NCBI GenBank assembly: GCA_946122785.1
Contig: CAMGYJ010000010.1
Coordinates: 11,321,467-11,385,466 of the forward strand
Length of the DNA: 64,000 nt
Direction: 5' to 3'
Source of the DNA: Linum tenue
Lineage: Eukaryota > Streptophyta > Magnoliopsida > Malpighiales > Linaceae
This document shows positions 46,002-56,285 of the stretch, in pieces. The notes under the pieces were generated by a model. That model was not told where the DNA came from, searched no databases, and saw only the letters and a program-made list of their open reading frames with translations. Position 1 is the first letter of the stretch. Every line of letters starts with the position of its first letter. The position numbers and the translations under genes are program-made.

Positions 46002-46616
46002 TGACACACTGAAGTAAGAGGGGTGCGAGTGAAAGTAAGAAGTCCGGCTTATTAACTTAAGCTTAGTTACAAGCTTACAAGGTCTGGGGTTTTGGGAGTG
46101 ACAGAGAAATTGGTAGATTTTTTGAGTTTCTAGTGAGAGAGTCCAGAATCTGATCCCCTCACCCACTAGGGTAAATGCTCTATTTATAGGCTACCTCTCG
46201 GTGGGTGGGTTTTCAAGGTGACATGACAGTTCGAAAAGACAGGGGTTTAGAATATGATGAGGTCTACAAATAGGGCTAGGTGGTCGTGTCATTCATCCGA
46301 CGTCGTCTCAGCTCCTCGCGCGCGGGTGACGCTTTCGCGTTCCCGCTTCTCTTGGTGACTGGCGGTAATCTTGTCAATAATACGGAGTCGTGTCCACACC
46401 TTGCGCGCGGGTGATACTATCGCGTTCCCGCTTCTCTTGGTGACCAGCACTACCCTTCTGCACGAGAGGAGTGCCGCTCTCCGCAACACGTTGCCTTCTG
46501 GTATGTCTTCCCTTGGTCCGCGCAAAATACGAGTTTCCGCGAGTGAAAAATTTTAGCCACTCTTTCTACCGAGTCATTTTGATCGCGTAATTGATGGAAC
46601 GGATGAGGCCGAGCCA
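46002..46616 (-). repeat. Tentative 3' LTR of the Tat-like gypsy element
   Basis: Runs from TGACACACTG to CGAGCCA. It is followed by a C-rich tract (ATTCCCCCAACAATTTCCCCCC) that would be the polypurine tract in minus orientation. It contains GCCTATAAATAGAGC on the minus strand, an LTR-type TATA. There is no partner LTR in the window, so the borders are inference. Confidence 0.4.
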
Positions 46617-47119
46617 TTCCCCCAACAATTTCCCCCCAGCAGAGGGTATTCCACGAGTGCCCCTTGTTAAGATCGTACGGCTTATGATGGCTTGGGTGAA
46701 GGATTTCTTAATGGCCGATTGACGAGATCTCTTTGTTCCTTTCTTCTTATACGCGCGGTCTTGTTCCTCTCTTTTGGTTGAGCGTGGTCTCATTCATGCG
46801 CTTCCCTTGTTGGTTGTCTTAGCGAGATCTTCTCCCTCCTTTCCCTCTCGTATTCGTGTGCTTGTTCCGCTTTTTTGGAGGTATGTTTTACTTGTGCGAT
46901 TTTTTCTTTTCCGCTGGTGTATCCTGGCCCCCAGGCGGAGTACGTGCCTAGTGGGCGCGCCGCCTTTAGGTGCCAATCATCGTGTGCTCTTCGTCCACGT
47001 GGCATCATCTTGTCCGCCCATTTGGGCGATTACTTTTTGGATTTCAAATTTTGAAATCCCGATGTGATGCTTAGGATTCCCAATGTGGTTACTGCCTTTT
47101 GCCTTCTCTTTCTTCCCCT

Positions 47120-47127
47120 TATAAATA
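47120..47127 (+). promoter_or_regulatory. TATA box of the antisense ORF in the Tat-like element
   Basis: TATAAATA on the plus strand, 147 nt before the ATG at 47267, pointing opposite to the pol genes. Confidence 0.5.
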
Positions 47128-47266
47128 GGTGTCTTCTTTTTCAGAAGAACAACTACTACTGTTCCTCCCTTCCTTGCGGAAATCTTTGCTTCTCAGATTC
47201 CTCTCCTTCGTTTGCGACCTCAGTTATTCTTCCTCCGTCCCATTTTTCTCCAGTTTCCGACGGCCG

Positions 47267-49357
47267 ATGGTGGTTCTAACTTCTAAACCTGAGATCGATG
47301 TCATTTTCCATGAAGAGGTACTCTTTCTCCTCCCTCTCATATTTCTACTGATCCTTCGCTGGAGCTACGTGTCTCCGGCGACGAGGGATGCGGGGGAGTT
47401 CCGTCGACGCTGGACGTGATATCCTGAAAGGCTACTGAGAAGCATGCAGGCGAGGGCGGTGGGTCAAGTTCGTGTGCGGGGGTGTTGATCATCCGTCGGG
47501 ATGTCACCAGTGGTGCCCAGTCAACTTCCTCCGGTCTGGTGGAGATTTCGGATACTGAATCTGACGTGCCTCGCGAGACAGTTTCATCCAACGTTCCCCG
47601 CTTGTCTGAAGCAATGAGTCAGCTGGGGTCACACTATATCAATGCCCAATACACGATTCTGGGTTGGGCGGAGATGTTCGACCCTCATCACGCCCAAGTG
47701 ATAGCTTGTTGCGCGGGCCAGACTACACTTCTGTTTACGGGCGGATGGAGGTAGAGGAGATCGTGTGCGGTTTAGGGTTGCCCCCCTCTTTGAAGTATGC
47801 AGTGTCGTCTGCGCAGAGCCGCGTTGGGAATTCCCCCTAGATGGTTCGGATATATATCGAATACTGGCAGATGAGGTTTAAGTTCTCTATGGATTCAATT
47901 GTGTGTGCCTTACTCCGGAGGTTGAAGTGTTCTATTTCCCGCCTGTCGTCGTCCGTGATGATGCACGTGTCGATGCTTTGCCTTGCATGCAAGCGGTGCG
48001 GTATTACGTCGACTTATGGTTTGTTTCAGATGTTTTATAAAATGAAGGCGCCGACGGCGAAGAGCAGGAGTGAAAGCTTGTCATTGAAGCGGCGCGACTG
48101 GCGGAATAGATTCTATCATAAAGGAGTTCGTGCAGCTCGACTGGCGGAATTGTTTAACGATGGTTAGTGTCTTCTGTTGTCTATGTATTCTATAATATTA
48201 ACGGACTTCTTACGACTTATTTTTGCAGCTGTTGACTACTCGACCGTTGTTAGCATGATGTCTGTGGACGATGTCGTGAAGCCTCGCGCGGAAAAGAAGA
48301 GGAAGGAGGAGATCGTCCCGTAGCGGCGGAGAGGGTGAGCAAGGTTGCCCGCATTGCGGAGAAGGCAACGCGGCAGGCTGTTGATAAGGAGGTGCGAGTA
48401 GGCAAGCCTCCGCTGCCAGACAAAGCGATCGCTGGTGGTTTGTCTGGACATGCTGTGCAACAAACACTGCCCGATATGCCTGGGGTTAGAAAGATTATTC
48501 CTACTCATTTCCGGGACCTGCGGTACATTCTGGTGCCACTTCGTCCTTGAGTGCCGCTCATAGTGCTTTCAACACTCTAGGGCCGTGTTGAACATTCCTC
48601 CGCGAATGGAGAACAGCGATTCGCTCCACTACCTTGCTTTGATCCACTTTCCCGTGAGTATCGTTTAGGTTATTAGGCATGTCTCTTATCTTGCATTTTT
48701 TGCTAAGGTATGTGGCTGTTTATTTCTTATGTAGGGTTTGCTGGCTACCTTCCGTGCCCAATAGGAGAGGGCTAGTGACACTGCTACGTTGAAAGCGGAA
48801 GTGGACAAAGTGTCCAACTCGAGAGTAAGGTGGCGGGGGCTGAAATTTGCGCGGATGATGCAATAAACAAAGCGAATGAAGCCTTGGAGCAGCTAGGTCT
48901 AATGCGGAGTAAGCTGTCAGAGGAAGTGGTTGCCGCGAAGGACCAGGCTCGTGCTGATGATATGGCCTCCATCTGCGAGGAAGTAAAGAAAGAGTATGAG
49001 GCTGAACTGCAACGGGCGAAAGTGGAGCGTGTGACTGAGAAGCGGGGTCTTGAGACGGACCATTCTAAGATGTTCAGGAACCTCCGTGAGGAATTTTGCC
49101 AAGATAAGGAAGACCTCGTCCGCGTGCATGAGTTGGCGAAGGCGGATGCTGTCTGCAAAGCGCAGACTAACATTATCCACCAGTATAGGAGTAGCGTTGC
49201 CTTCAATCATGTTCTGGCGGATTGTATGACCAAGGCTGGCATAGCTGTGCGCAAGAAGGTACGGCCGGAGGACCCCAGGTTCGCTGGAATACCATGGCCA
49301 TGGTCAAGCACGTGCATAAATGGTTGGGTGAGGCGCGTCCTTAGAGCCGGACTCTAA
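47267..49357 (+). pseudogene. Antisense extra ORF of a Tat-lineage gypsy element (coiled-coil gypsy-type transposon protein)
   Basis: Plus-strand gene remnant in several frames, opposite to the pol genes that follow at 49671. The first piece starts MVVLTSKPEIDVIFHEE (47267). Middle pieces are at 47482-47754 (VEISDTESDVP, MSQLGSHYINAQYTIL) and 47841-48167 (MRFKFSMDSIVCALLRRLKC, resembling the RFPLxPF-type segment of plant gypsy-type transposon proteins). The last is a 175-aa coiled coil at 48830-49357 (INKANEALEQLGLMRSKLSEE, EEVKKEYEAELQRAKVE). Some breaks may be introns (GAAGAG/GTACTC at 47317). Tat elements such as Grande are known to carry an extra ORF, sometimes antisense, between pol and the 3' LTR. 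Its role is unknown. Confidence 0.62.
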
Positions 49358-49670
49358 GCCAGAGGATGAGAAGGAGGATGGGGATGGGGATGTCGCGGAT
49401 ACCCCCGAACATGTTATAATATTTAGGTCAAGTGTGCTCGCGGACTTTGTGTTCGCGTTTTGTGTATTTGTGACTAGTTGTTTATCTCCATGTTCAAGAG
49501 AATCCAAAAGTTCAAGTATTTTGCGCGTAATTCATGATTAACACTCTTCGTTTTCCAATAAATTTCCATAGTTTTCTTTTGCGCGACTCATGACCACGCG
49601 GTTACATTGAAATTGCATTATCATGTTGTGCTGGAAAAGCAAAGGCACTATCATTATCATTGATTCAAAC

Positions 49671-51663
49671 TCATGCGAGTACACAAGTGCAATACATCAG
49701 GTAGTCGACAATATTTCCTAAGATTCTATGCGTTCCATGTCCTCGGAATTTTCGCTCCGACCAATTCACGTAGTTTGAAAGTATTGGAGCCGACGACCTC
49801 GCAATTAGGTATGGTACTTTCCATGTGGATGCGAGCTTGCCATGTTTGGGATCTGGGCGGAAGTTCCGCCTCAGGACTTGGTCTCCGAAAATTAAGTTGT
49901 GGGAAAGTAGCTTTGCATTGTAGTACTTCGCTACCTGGTCCTTAGTCGCGGCTAGTTTAATAGCTGCCAATTCTCTTCGTTCGTGTGCCAATTCCAAGTT
50001 TAGTAACCGCGCTTCATCATTGCTCTCTTCGTCGAAAATTGTGATTCGATAAGTAGGCGTCGCGATTTCGATTGCAATAACCGCGTCCGTACCATACGTG
50101 AACGCGAATGGGGTTTCCCCTATGGCTATCTTGAACGTGGTACAGTGTGCCCACATCACTGTATGCAGCTCGTCCGCCCAATTGTCTTTTGCCTCATCAA
50201 GCGGGTGTGTAAGCCATGTAAGATTGCTTTGTTTGCCGATTCCGCTTGACCGTTGGCTTGGGGTATGCCACTGAAGCGAATCATGCTATGGTTCCTACTT
50301 GGTCACAAAAATCTATCACTTCCGCAATCAAATTGTTTCCTATGGTCGAATACTAGCGCGTTTGGGACTCTGAAGCGCGCCAACATGTTGTTTCTTAAGA
50401 AGCGGGTCACTATTGTGCTGTGATCGAAGCTAGCGCTTCTGCTTCGATCCACTTGGTGAAGTAATTGACTGCCACAATAATGTACTTGCGCTTTCCCTTT
50501 GTTGTGGGGAAGGGACCCAAAAGGTCTACTCCCCATTGCGCGAAAGGCCATGGGCTCAGGTTGCCTTTGAGCTCCGCCGATGGTAGATAATGTTGCTGAG
50601 CATTCACCTAACATTTGTGGCATTGATCCACGAACTTTGTTGTGTCCTTCTTTATTCTAGGCCAGTAGTAACCGTGCAACAAGATGGTGCGCTCCAGGCT
50701 GCGCGCGCCAATGTGCATTGCGCACAAGCCCTCATGTAATTCGCATACAATGTTGCGCGCCTCGTCTTGCTCGATGCACTTTAGGTATACGCCAGAGTGC
50801 GACCGCCGGTGCAGCTTATCCCCGATGAGGGTGCAGCGAGCCGCTTACTGCCTTCAGGTCCATGCCTCTTTTGTGTCTTCTGGTATTGAGCCATCTTACA
50901 AGTACTTAATGATTGGGGCTCTCCAGTCTTCTTCTTGGATTGTCTGTGTGGTGTTGACCATGGTGCATTACTGGTTTTCCCCTTCTTTTTTTGTACCGAG
51001 ACCAAGCGTGTCGATTCATAATCGGTCGCGGTTGCCAACTTTGACAACACATCGGCGTGTAGGTTTTCTTCTGTCGGTATCTGCACATATGTCACCATTT
51101 CGAAGGTGGTTGCACGTTCCTTGACATGCTCGAGGTATTGTGCGAGCGTGTCCTCATTTGCGTAAAAAACACCATTCAGTTGGTTTACTGCCAGCACGGA
51201 ATCGGACAATACTCTGATTGTCTTTGCTCCCAAGCACTTGCGGCCGCCATTCCTGCCAAGATGGCTTCATACTCGACACCGTTGTTTATTTTCAACTTTC
51301 TGAATCGAATTACAATCTCGTGAATGGCTCCAGAAGGCGTGCGCACGAATACCCCTGCTCCGGCTCCATGCTTTCTTGTCGCACCGTCAACATATACTTC
51401 CCATACTCCCTCTGGTACCGCGTCGAGAGTTACCCATTCAGCGATAAAATCCGCCAGTATTTGTGCTTTATCGTTGGTCTTAGCGCGTACTGGATGTCGT
51501 ATTCCGACAACTCGACCGCCTACTTGACCATCCGCCCCGACACTTCCATTGAGCTCAAAATCCTTTTGAGCGGGAGGTTGGTTAAGGCAGTGATCGAGTG
51601 TGCTTGGAAGTAAGGGCACAGTTTCTGCGATGCACTTACTAAAGCTAGGCATCTTTTTCTATT
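49671..51663 (-). pseudogene. Tat-like Ty3/gypsy pol: second RNase H and integrase (downstream part)
   Basis: Read right to left: the end of the gypsy RNase H (CLALVSASQKLCPYFQAHSI); a second RNase H-like domain (VWEVYVDGATRKHGAGAGVF, then NGVEYEAILAGM); an HHCC integrase zinc domain (ELHEGLCAMHIGARSLERT... CHKC near 50640-50760); the integrase core (WGVDLLGPFPTTKGKRKYII, then ARFRVPNALVFDHRKQFDCG); and the C-terminal part (GETPFAFTYGTDAVIAIEIA). Several stops and frameshifts break it. Two RNase H domains and the ORF order fit the Tat lineage. The sequence upstream lies beyond the inserted element 3, at 57847-58336. Confidence 0.85.
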
Positions 51664-51668
51664 GGGGT

Positions 51669-53227
51669 TGACACGCCAAAACACAACACCAAACTGCGAC
51701 CAAGTGTAATCGCAGTCCGGGAATGCAGTAACAGGCAAGTTTAATTATCAACCCGGGGTCTAGATCTACTGCTTACTCCGTGATTCTCTATTATCTAGCA
51801 AACTAATTCGAGTGAGTGTTGTTTAAAGCAAAAGCAGTAAGAAAGCAGGAAATGGTTCGGTTTTCAAAAGCAGGTAAGAGTCACTCGGGAGTGAGTCCCC
51901 CTAGCCCCTTAGTTAGGTTCAATTGTAATTCCCTGGGTTGATTTACTGTTGATTAGACTGCGGAAGATCCGACAGTAGCTTGGAATCTCTTAAGCTGACC
52001 AAGCCCTCTCAGTCTAACTACCCGGCAGACGATTAGTCTTCACCGGGATAGAAAGCTGAGGCTATGAACACAGAACTCCACTACTGGCGCAAGAACACCA
52101 GTACAAAGTAGTAAACTGGCTAACTCTCGTATAGCCAATCTCCTACTATCGAATGAAGAGGCTCTAACAACCTAATCAGATTCTATCTATCTCAGGTTGC
52201 AGCAGAAATTGAGAAAAGCTGATCAGACTCCAATCAATTCAATAAACATGCATCATTCGATTAAAATCAAACAGTAATATCATCCCAAGTCGTTACAATC
52301 AAATCCCTAACACAAGGAACTAGGGTTCTTCATACCCAAGTGAGAGAAAGGTTCTACTCCATAGAGAGAGAAAGGAAAACAGAAATCAGAGTAGCCATAC
52401 TCATAAAGATGAGGAAAATCTGCTCTGGGATGTCAATCTTCACTCCTAGGGACGCAATCTGGGCTTCAATGATGAGAAATCCACTCCAAAATAGCTCCTA
52501 GGGTTTGTTCTTCGCTCTTTCTCTCTCTAAAACTCTGTTTTTGCCCAAAAATCGAATTCTCCCTTCCTTGGCTCGAATCTGCCTCCAAAAACCCGACTCT
52601 GGGCGAATTACGGGCAGGATTACGGCCGTAATCACTTCCTGCCCGTAATTCACACCAAAACGCATGTTTCACTTAAGCTGCAGGAGGAGGAGATACGCCC
52701 GTAATTTCCCAATTACCGCCAGTAATTTGGGAATTACGGCCGTAATTCTTGGGGTCTTGCCGTAATTTTATCACCGCGAGGGAATTCTGGGTAGAAGGCT
52801 CGGCCAATAAATTACGGGCATGCCCTGGCCAATTACGGCCGTAATTTGGCAGGGGCTGCCCGTAATTCTGTCTCCGCTCCTGTTCAAAGCTTCGTTTCTC
52901 CCTCGTCCGGACTCCAAATCAGTCGTCGTTTGAACCCAGACGCTCGTAGTCTCGTCCTCTTCTTTTCATGACAAGCTTGCATGATTCTTTGTCCATAAAG
53001 TGAGGTAGAAATCCATTATTCTTCAGGTCATACCCGAGTTTCTTCTCCCGAATCGTCAATTGATCTCTGATTGACTTGAAACTTGCGCCTATGCTTCACT
53101 TTATGTGCTAGGACCTGAAATGTGACAAAGGAACACAACCTAGCGTAAAATAGGCCAAGGAACAATCAATTCGAGCCAAAATGGGCAGGAAACCAGAGTG
53201 AAAACACGTGCAAATACGATGCTATCA
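51669..53227 (-). repeat. 3' LTR of element 3
   Basis: 1559 bp, TGACACGCC...GCTATCA on the plus strand. The part left of the palindrome block resembles element 2; the part right of it resembles element 1. Confidence 0.92.
52600..52865. repeat. Palindrome block, AATTACGGCCGTAATT type (element 3)
   Basis: Perfect palindromes at 52618-52633 (16 bp), 52731-52748 (18 bp) and 52831-52846 (16 bp), with half-units ATTACGGGCA and GCCCGTAATT. The same block recurs in the other LTR at about 57220-57488. Confidence 0.93.
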
Positions 53228-54960
53228 AATTCCCCCACACTTAACTGTTTGCTTGTCCCCAAGCAAACCAAGTACTACACAAGGTAAGCTCACATATTTC
53301 AGTCAACCAACATTGGGGACAAGTCATAAAGGCACAGAACACGTGAATCAAACTGGTTTTCAAACATCAACACATGAACAACTTTAATAGCAACCTGGAC
53401 AACCACCACAAAGGACATTCGAGTGCAGCAAATCGAGTAAAGGAAGAGTCTTCCTTCTGTTCACCAACCAACCCAGACTTGACTCGACCACTCACTCAAA
53501 ACAGTCAACTCATGCATCCAACTCAAGACATCAGAACAGAGACCGAGCAATCTAGGTCCTCACCGGGGTACAAGAGTATAGAAATGAAAATGAATCACTC
53601 ACTCTCGACCAGTGGGGTCAGGACAATTTAATGCGAAAAATGCGCATGCTATTTCTCTCAATCCCTAACATCTCTTCACCATGATGGCAGCCTCTAAATG
53701 CTAGAGTTCATACATATGTCACACTAACTAATCAGGAGGTCTTAGACACAGGTTCAAATGACTGGCTAGGGTCTTGGACATGGGGAAAAGCCTTTTAGGT
53801 GGTGGAAGTATTCATAGCAAAAGGTTCCACATTTCCAAACACACAATCACAGTCAAACAAACCGGTATTTCTTTCTGCTATTCTGCATACTCAATATCTC
53901 AAGAGCACAAGAGCGAAGGAGGCATAAACATCAGCATTTCCAAGCCAGACTGCTAAGAAACACTACTTACTGGGCATTATTCAGATTTTTGGTAGTGGCT
54001 CTCTTTTGCTTTCAATTTTTCTTGTTTTTTCTTTATTTTTCTTTTCATTTCTTAAGAGAGCCACCACTTCTGCACATATTTCAAACACTGCCCAACTTTT
54101 AAGCACTACCTCCAACACTCACATAGACTTTAGCAGAAACAGCAGAGAATATGTAAAAACCACTCTGTGGAACCTTCTAAAAGATGCAACAAGGGTGATT
54201 TTTTCATTATAGACCAAAAGAAAGGATAACACACGGCTCAAAGGGGCTGACTAGGGGATATGACACATCAGGACAGTCAGTTTTGGGCGTGGGCTAATCC
54301 TATGCCCCCATCATCTTAGCTAGTGACAACGTGAATGCTACACATCATGGAAGAGGGATCTATCGCACAAGAAAGAAACGAGCAGGCTCAAATCTCACAT
54401 GGCTACCTATATGCTCTATCTCACATTCTGATACCCTGAACTAGATGCATAAACGACTGTCAAGAACAAGTATCAGATCAAGTCACAGTTGGCAAGCAAA
54501 CAGTTGAAAAACTGAACCCCTACATCGTTCTACTGCACATCTCAGTCCTCATCATAGGTTGTCCTAGTCGCAAACAAGTTGTCATGCATTAATCCGAAAA
54601 CCAATCAATTCATCCATCAAAACACAGTGCCAATATGATCAAACAGCAGTACTTGGAGCCCTCAAATCGTAAGATTCGGACAGCGGACTAGGCTCCAAGC
54701 ACTCATAAATATTCCAACCGATACAAAGCACCCCCCACACTTAAGCACGACATTGCCCTCAATGGAGTAGAGGGAAAGATAAGGGGAACGATGTTACCGG
54801 GTAAGAACACTGCTGGGGGACTGGAAGTGGACCAGTCAGCGGGCTAGCATCAGCAAAACACACTGGGTGATAGAAACCATAGTTCCAAGTGGACAAACCG
54901 ACAAAAACAAACGAAAGAAAAACAAACCTTGGTGGGGTTGCCTCCCCACAAGCGCTTCTT
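53228..54960 (-). other. Element 3 3' non-coding region
   Basis: The terminal polypurine tract is at 53228-53247 (complement of AATTCCCCCACACTTAAC) and an internal copy at about 54730-54747. The region is close to element 2 38873-40640 up to the shared CTCCCCACAAGCGCTTCTT near 54941-54959, where the two elements diverge. Confidence 0.7.
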
Positions 54961-54993
54961 TACCGTCTTTTAGCTGGACGCCAGTATGGATGC

Positions 54994-56142
54994 TCAGGGA
55001 AGTGTAGGATCAGGTGCCTTCAAGAGCGGATCCACATCGCTCTTGAGGTACAGCTTCAACCGGTGGCCATGGACGCGACGAATGTGGCCACCTGCATTTG
55101 CCAGCTCGACTTGGCCATCCGGCAGGATGCAAGCGAGTGAATACTCGGATGGCCAAGGTGGGGGCGGGACCAGCTCATAGTGGTCTCCGGCTTTCTTTCG
55201 AGCGGGCTCAGCTGCCTGCAGTTTCGGCCGCCACTCCTCCTTGATCTGTTCTTTGGATGACGGGTGGTCCGGAGTGGCGGCGAAGGTGTGGGAGGCGGTT
55301 CCTGCAAAATAGGCAGCACAGAAGGATACACGACAGACTCGTGCTCCTGGTGAGATACAGCATGCAGAGGTAGCGAAGCAGTATAGTATCAGCATGCAGA
55401 GGTTCCCGCCACAAACCGAATCGATCAGCTGCTTGTCCTCCGGGAAGAGGGCGTGATAGAAGGTGCCCACCTTGAACGCATCGTTGAAACCATGATTGGG
55501 ACACCTGAGGAAAAGGCTGTTGTACCTCTCCCATGCATCCCTGATGGTCTCATCTTCATCCTGAGCAAAATGTGTAATCTGCTTCTGGAGATCAGCTGTC
55601 TTGGATGGAGGATGGTAGCGGGTGAGGAACTTGTCCGCCAGGTTGGCGAACGTGGTGATGGAGCCCGGAGGTCGAGTGTCTAGCCACTCCTTGGCCTGCC
55701 CCTCCAGAGTGAAAGGGAAGTACCTCAGCTGGATGGCGTCTGCTGGTACCCCATTGATCTTGATTCCATCGATGAGCTCGTGGAATCGCCTGAGATGCGA
55801 TCGAGGGCACTCTCCCTCCTTACCACGGAACACTACTGAACCGCGCAGCATGGTGATCACTGAGGTGCTCACCTCAAAGTTGGTGGCTGGGACATGAGGG
55901 TGTTGAATGGTTGACCTCATGTCTGCAGCCCTAGCGGTCCAGTAGGATCCCATGGTCTGCTCCTCTGGGATCATATCACGGTTCTCTGGATCAGCCATCT
56001 CGCTTTCTTCTTCTTCTAACGGCAGCTGTGGTAGCTCCTCCTCCGCAGCCAGTCGTGCCTTTAGAGCCCGCTTGAAGTTCCTACAAGTTCGTTCAAGCTC
56101 CTGGTCTAACGGTAGCAGATCTCCAGACTGGCTACGGGTCAT
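54994..56142 (-). CDS. gag: Element 3 ORF: gag joined to a pol-tail-like C-terminus
   Basis: A 382-aa open frame. Residues about 1-90 are an acidic leader (MTRSQSGDLLPLDQELERTC). About 95-235 is a Ty3/gypsy retrotransposon gag core (LRGSVVFRGKEGECPRSHLRRFHEL, LRYFPFTLEGQAKEWLDTRP, LADKFLTRYHPPSKTADL, ETIRDAWERYNSLFLRCPNHGF). After DSVCGGNL the homology ends abruptly in a Cys-rich stretch (ILYCFATSACC). The last ~70 residues (PPWPSEYSLACILPDGQVEL, then GGHIRRVHGHRLKLYLKSD) look like the extreme C-terminus of a gypsy integrase. An internal deletion removing protease to integrase could have made this join. No zinc knuckle remains. Whether the protein still assembles is unknown. Confidence 0.8.
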   Translation of the reverse strand: MTRSQSGDLLPLDQELERTCRNFKRALKARLAAEEELPQLPLEEEESEMADPENRDMIPEEQTMGSYWTARAADMRSTIQHPHVPATNFEVSTSVITMLRGSVVFRGKEGECPRSHLRRFHELIDGIKINGVPADAIQLRYFPFTLEGQAKEWLDTRPPGSITTFANLADKFLTRYHPPSKTADLQKQITHFAQDEDETIRDAWERYNSLFLRCPNHGFNDAFKVGTFYHALFPEDKQLIDSVCGGNLCMLILYCFATSACCISPGARVCRVSFCAAYFAGTASHTFAATPDHPSSKEQIKEEWRPKLQAAEPARKKAGDHYELVPPPPWPSEYSLACILPDGQVELANAGGHIRRVHGHRLKLYLKSDVDPLLKAPDPTLP

Positions 56143-56261
56143 GCACTACCTGCACACAGTCAGCAGAAACAACCCGTGAAGGCACACAGGTGGACAAGAA
56201 AAATGCAATAAAGAAAAGCTAGAGTAACAAATTATCACGTTTCCCCAATAACCTAGAGGGT

Positions 56262-56279
56262 TCCCCGGCAACGGCGCCA
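56262..56279 (-). other. Primer-binding site, tRNA-Asp type (element 3)
   Basis: The complement reads TGGCGCCGTTGCCGGGGA, identical to element 1, next to the LTR start at 56286. Confidence 0.88.
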
Positions 56280-56285
56280 AAAACT

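Noticed and set aside
47337..47591. Minus-strand ORFs across 46.3-49.2 kb
   Set aside because: They overlap the plus-strand coiled-coil ORF and show no domain; treated as shadows.
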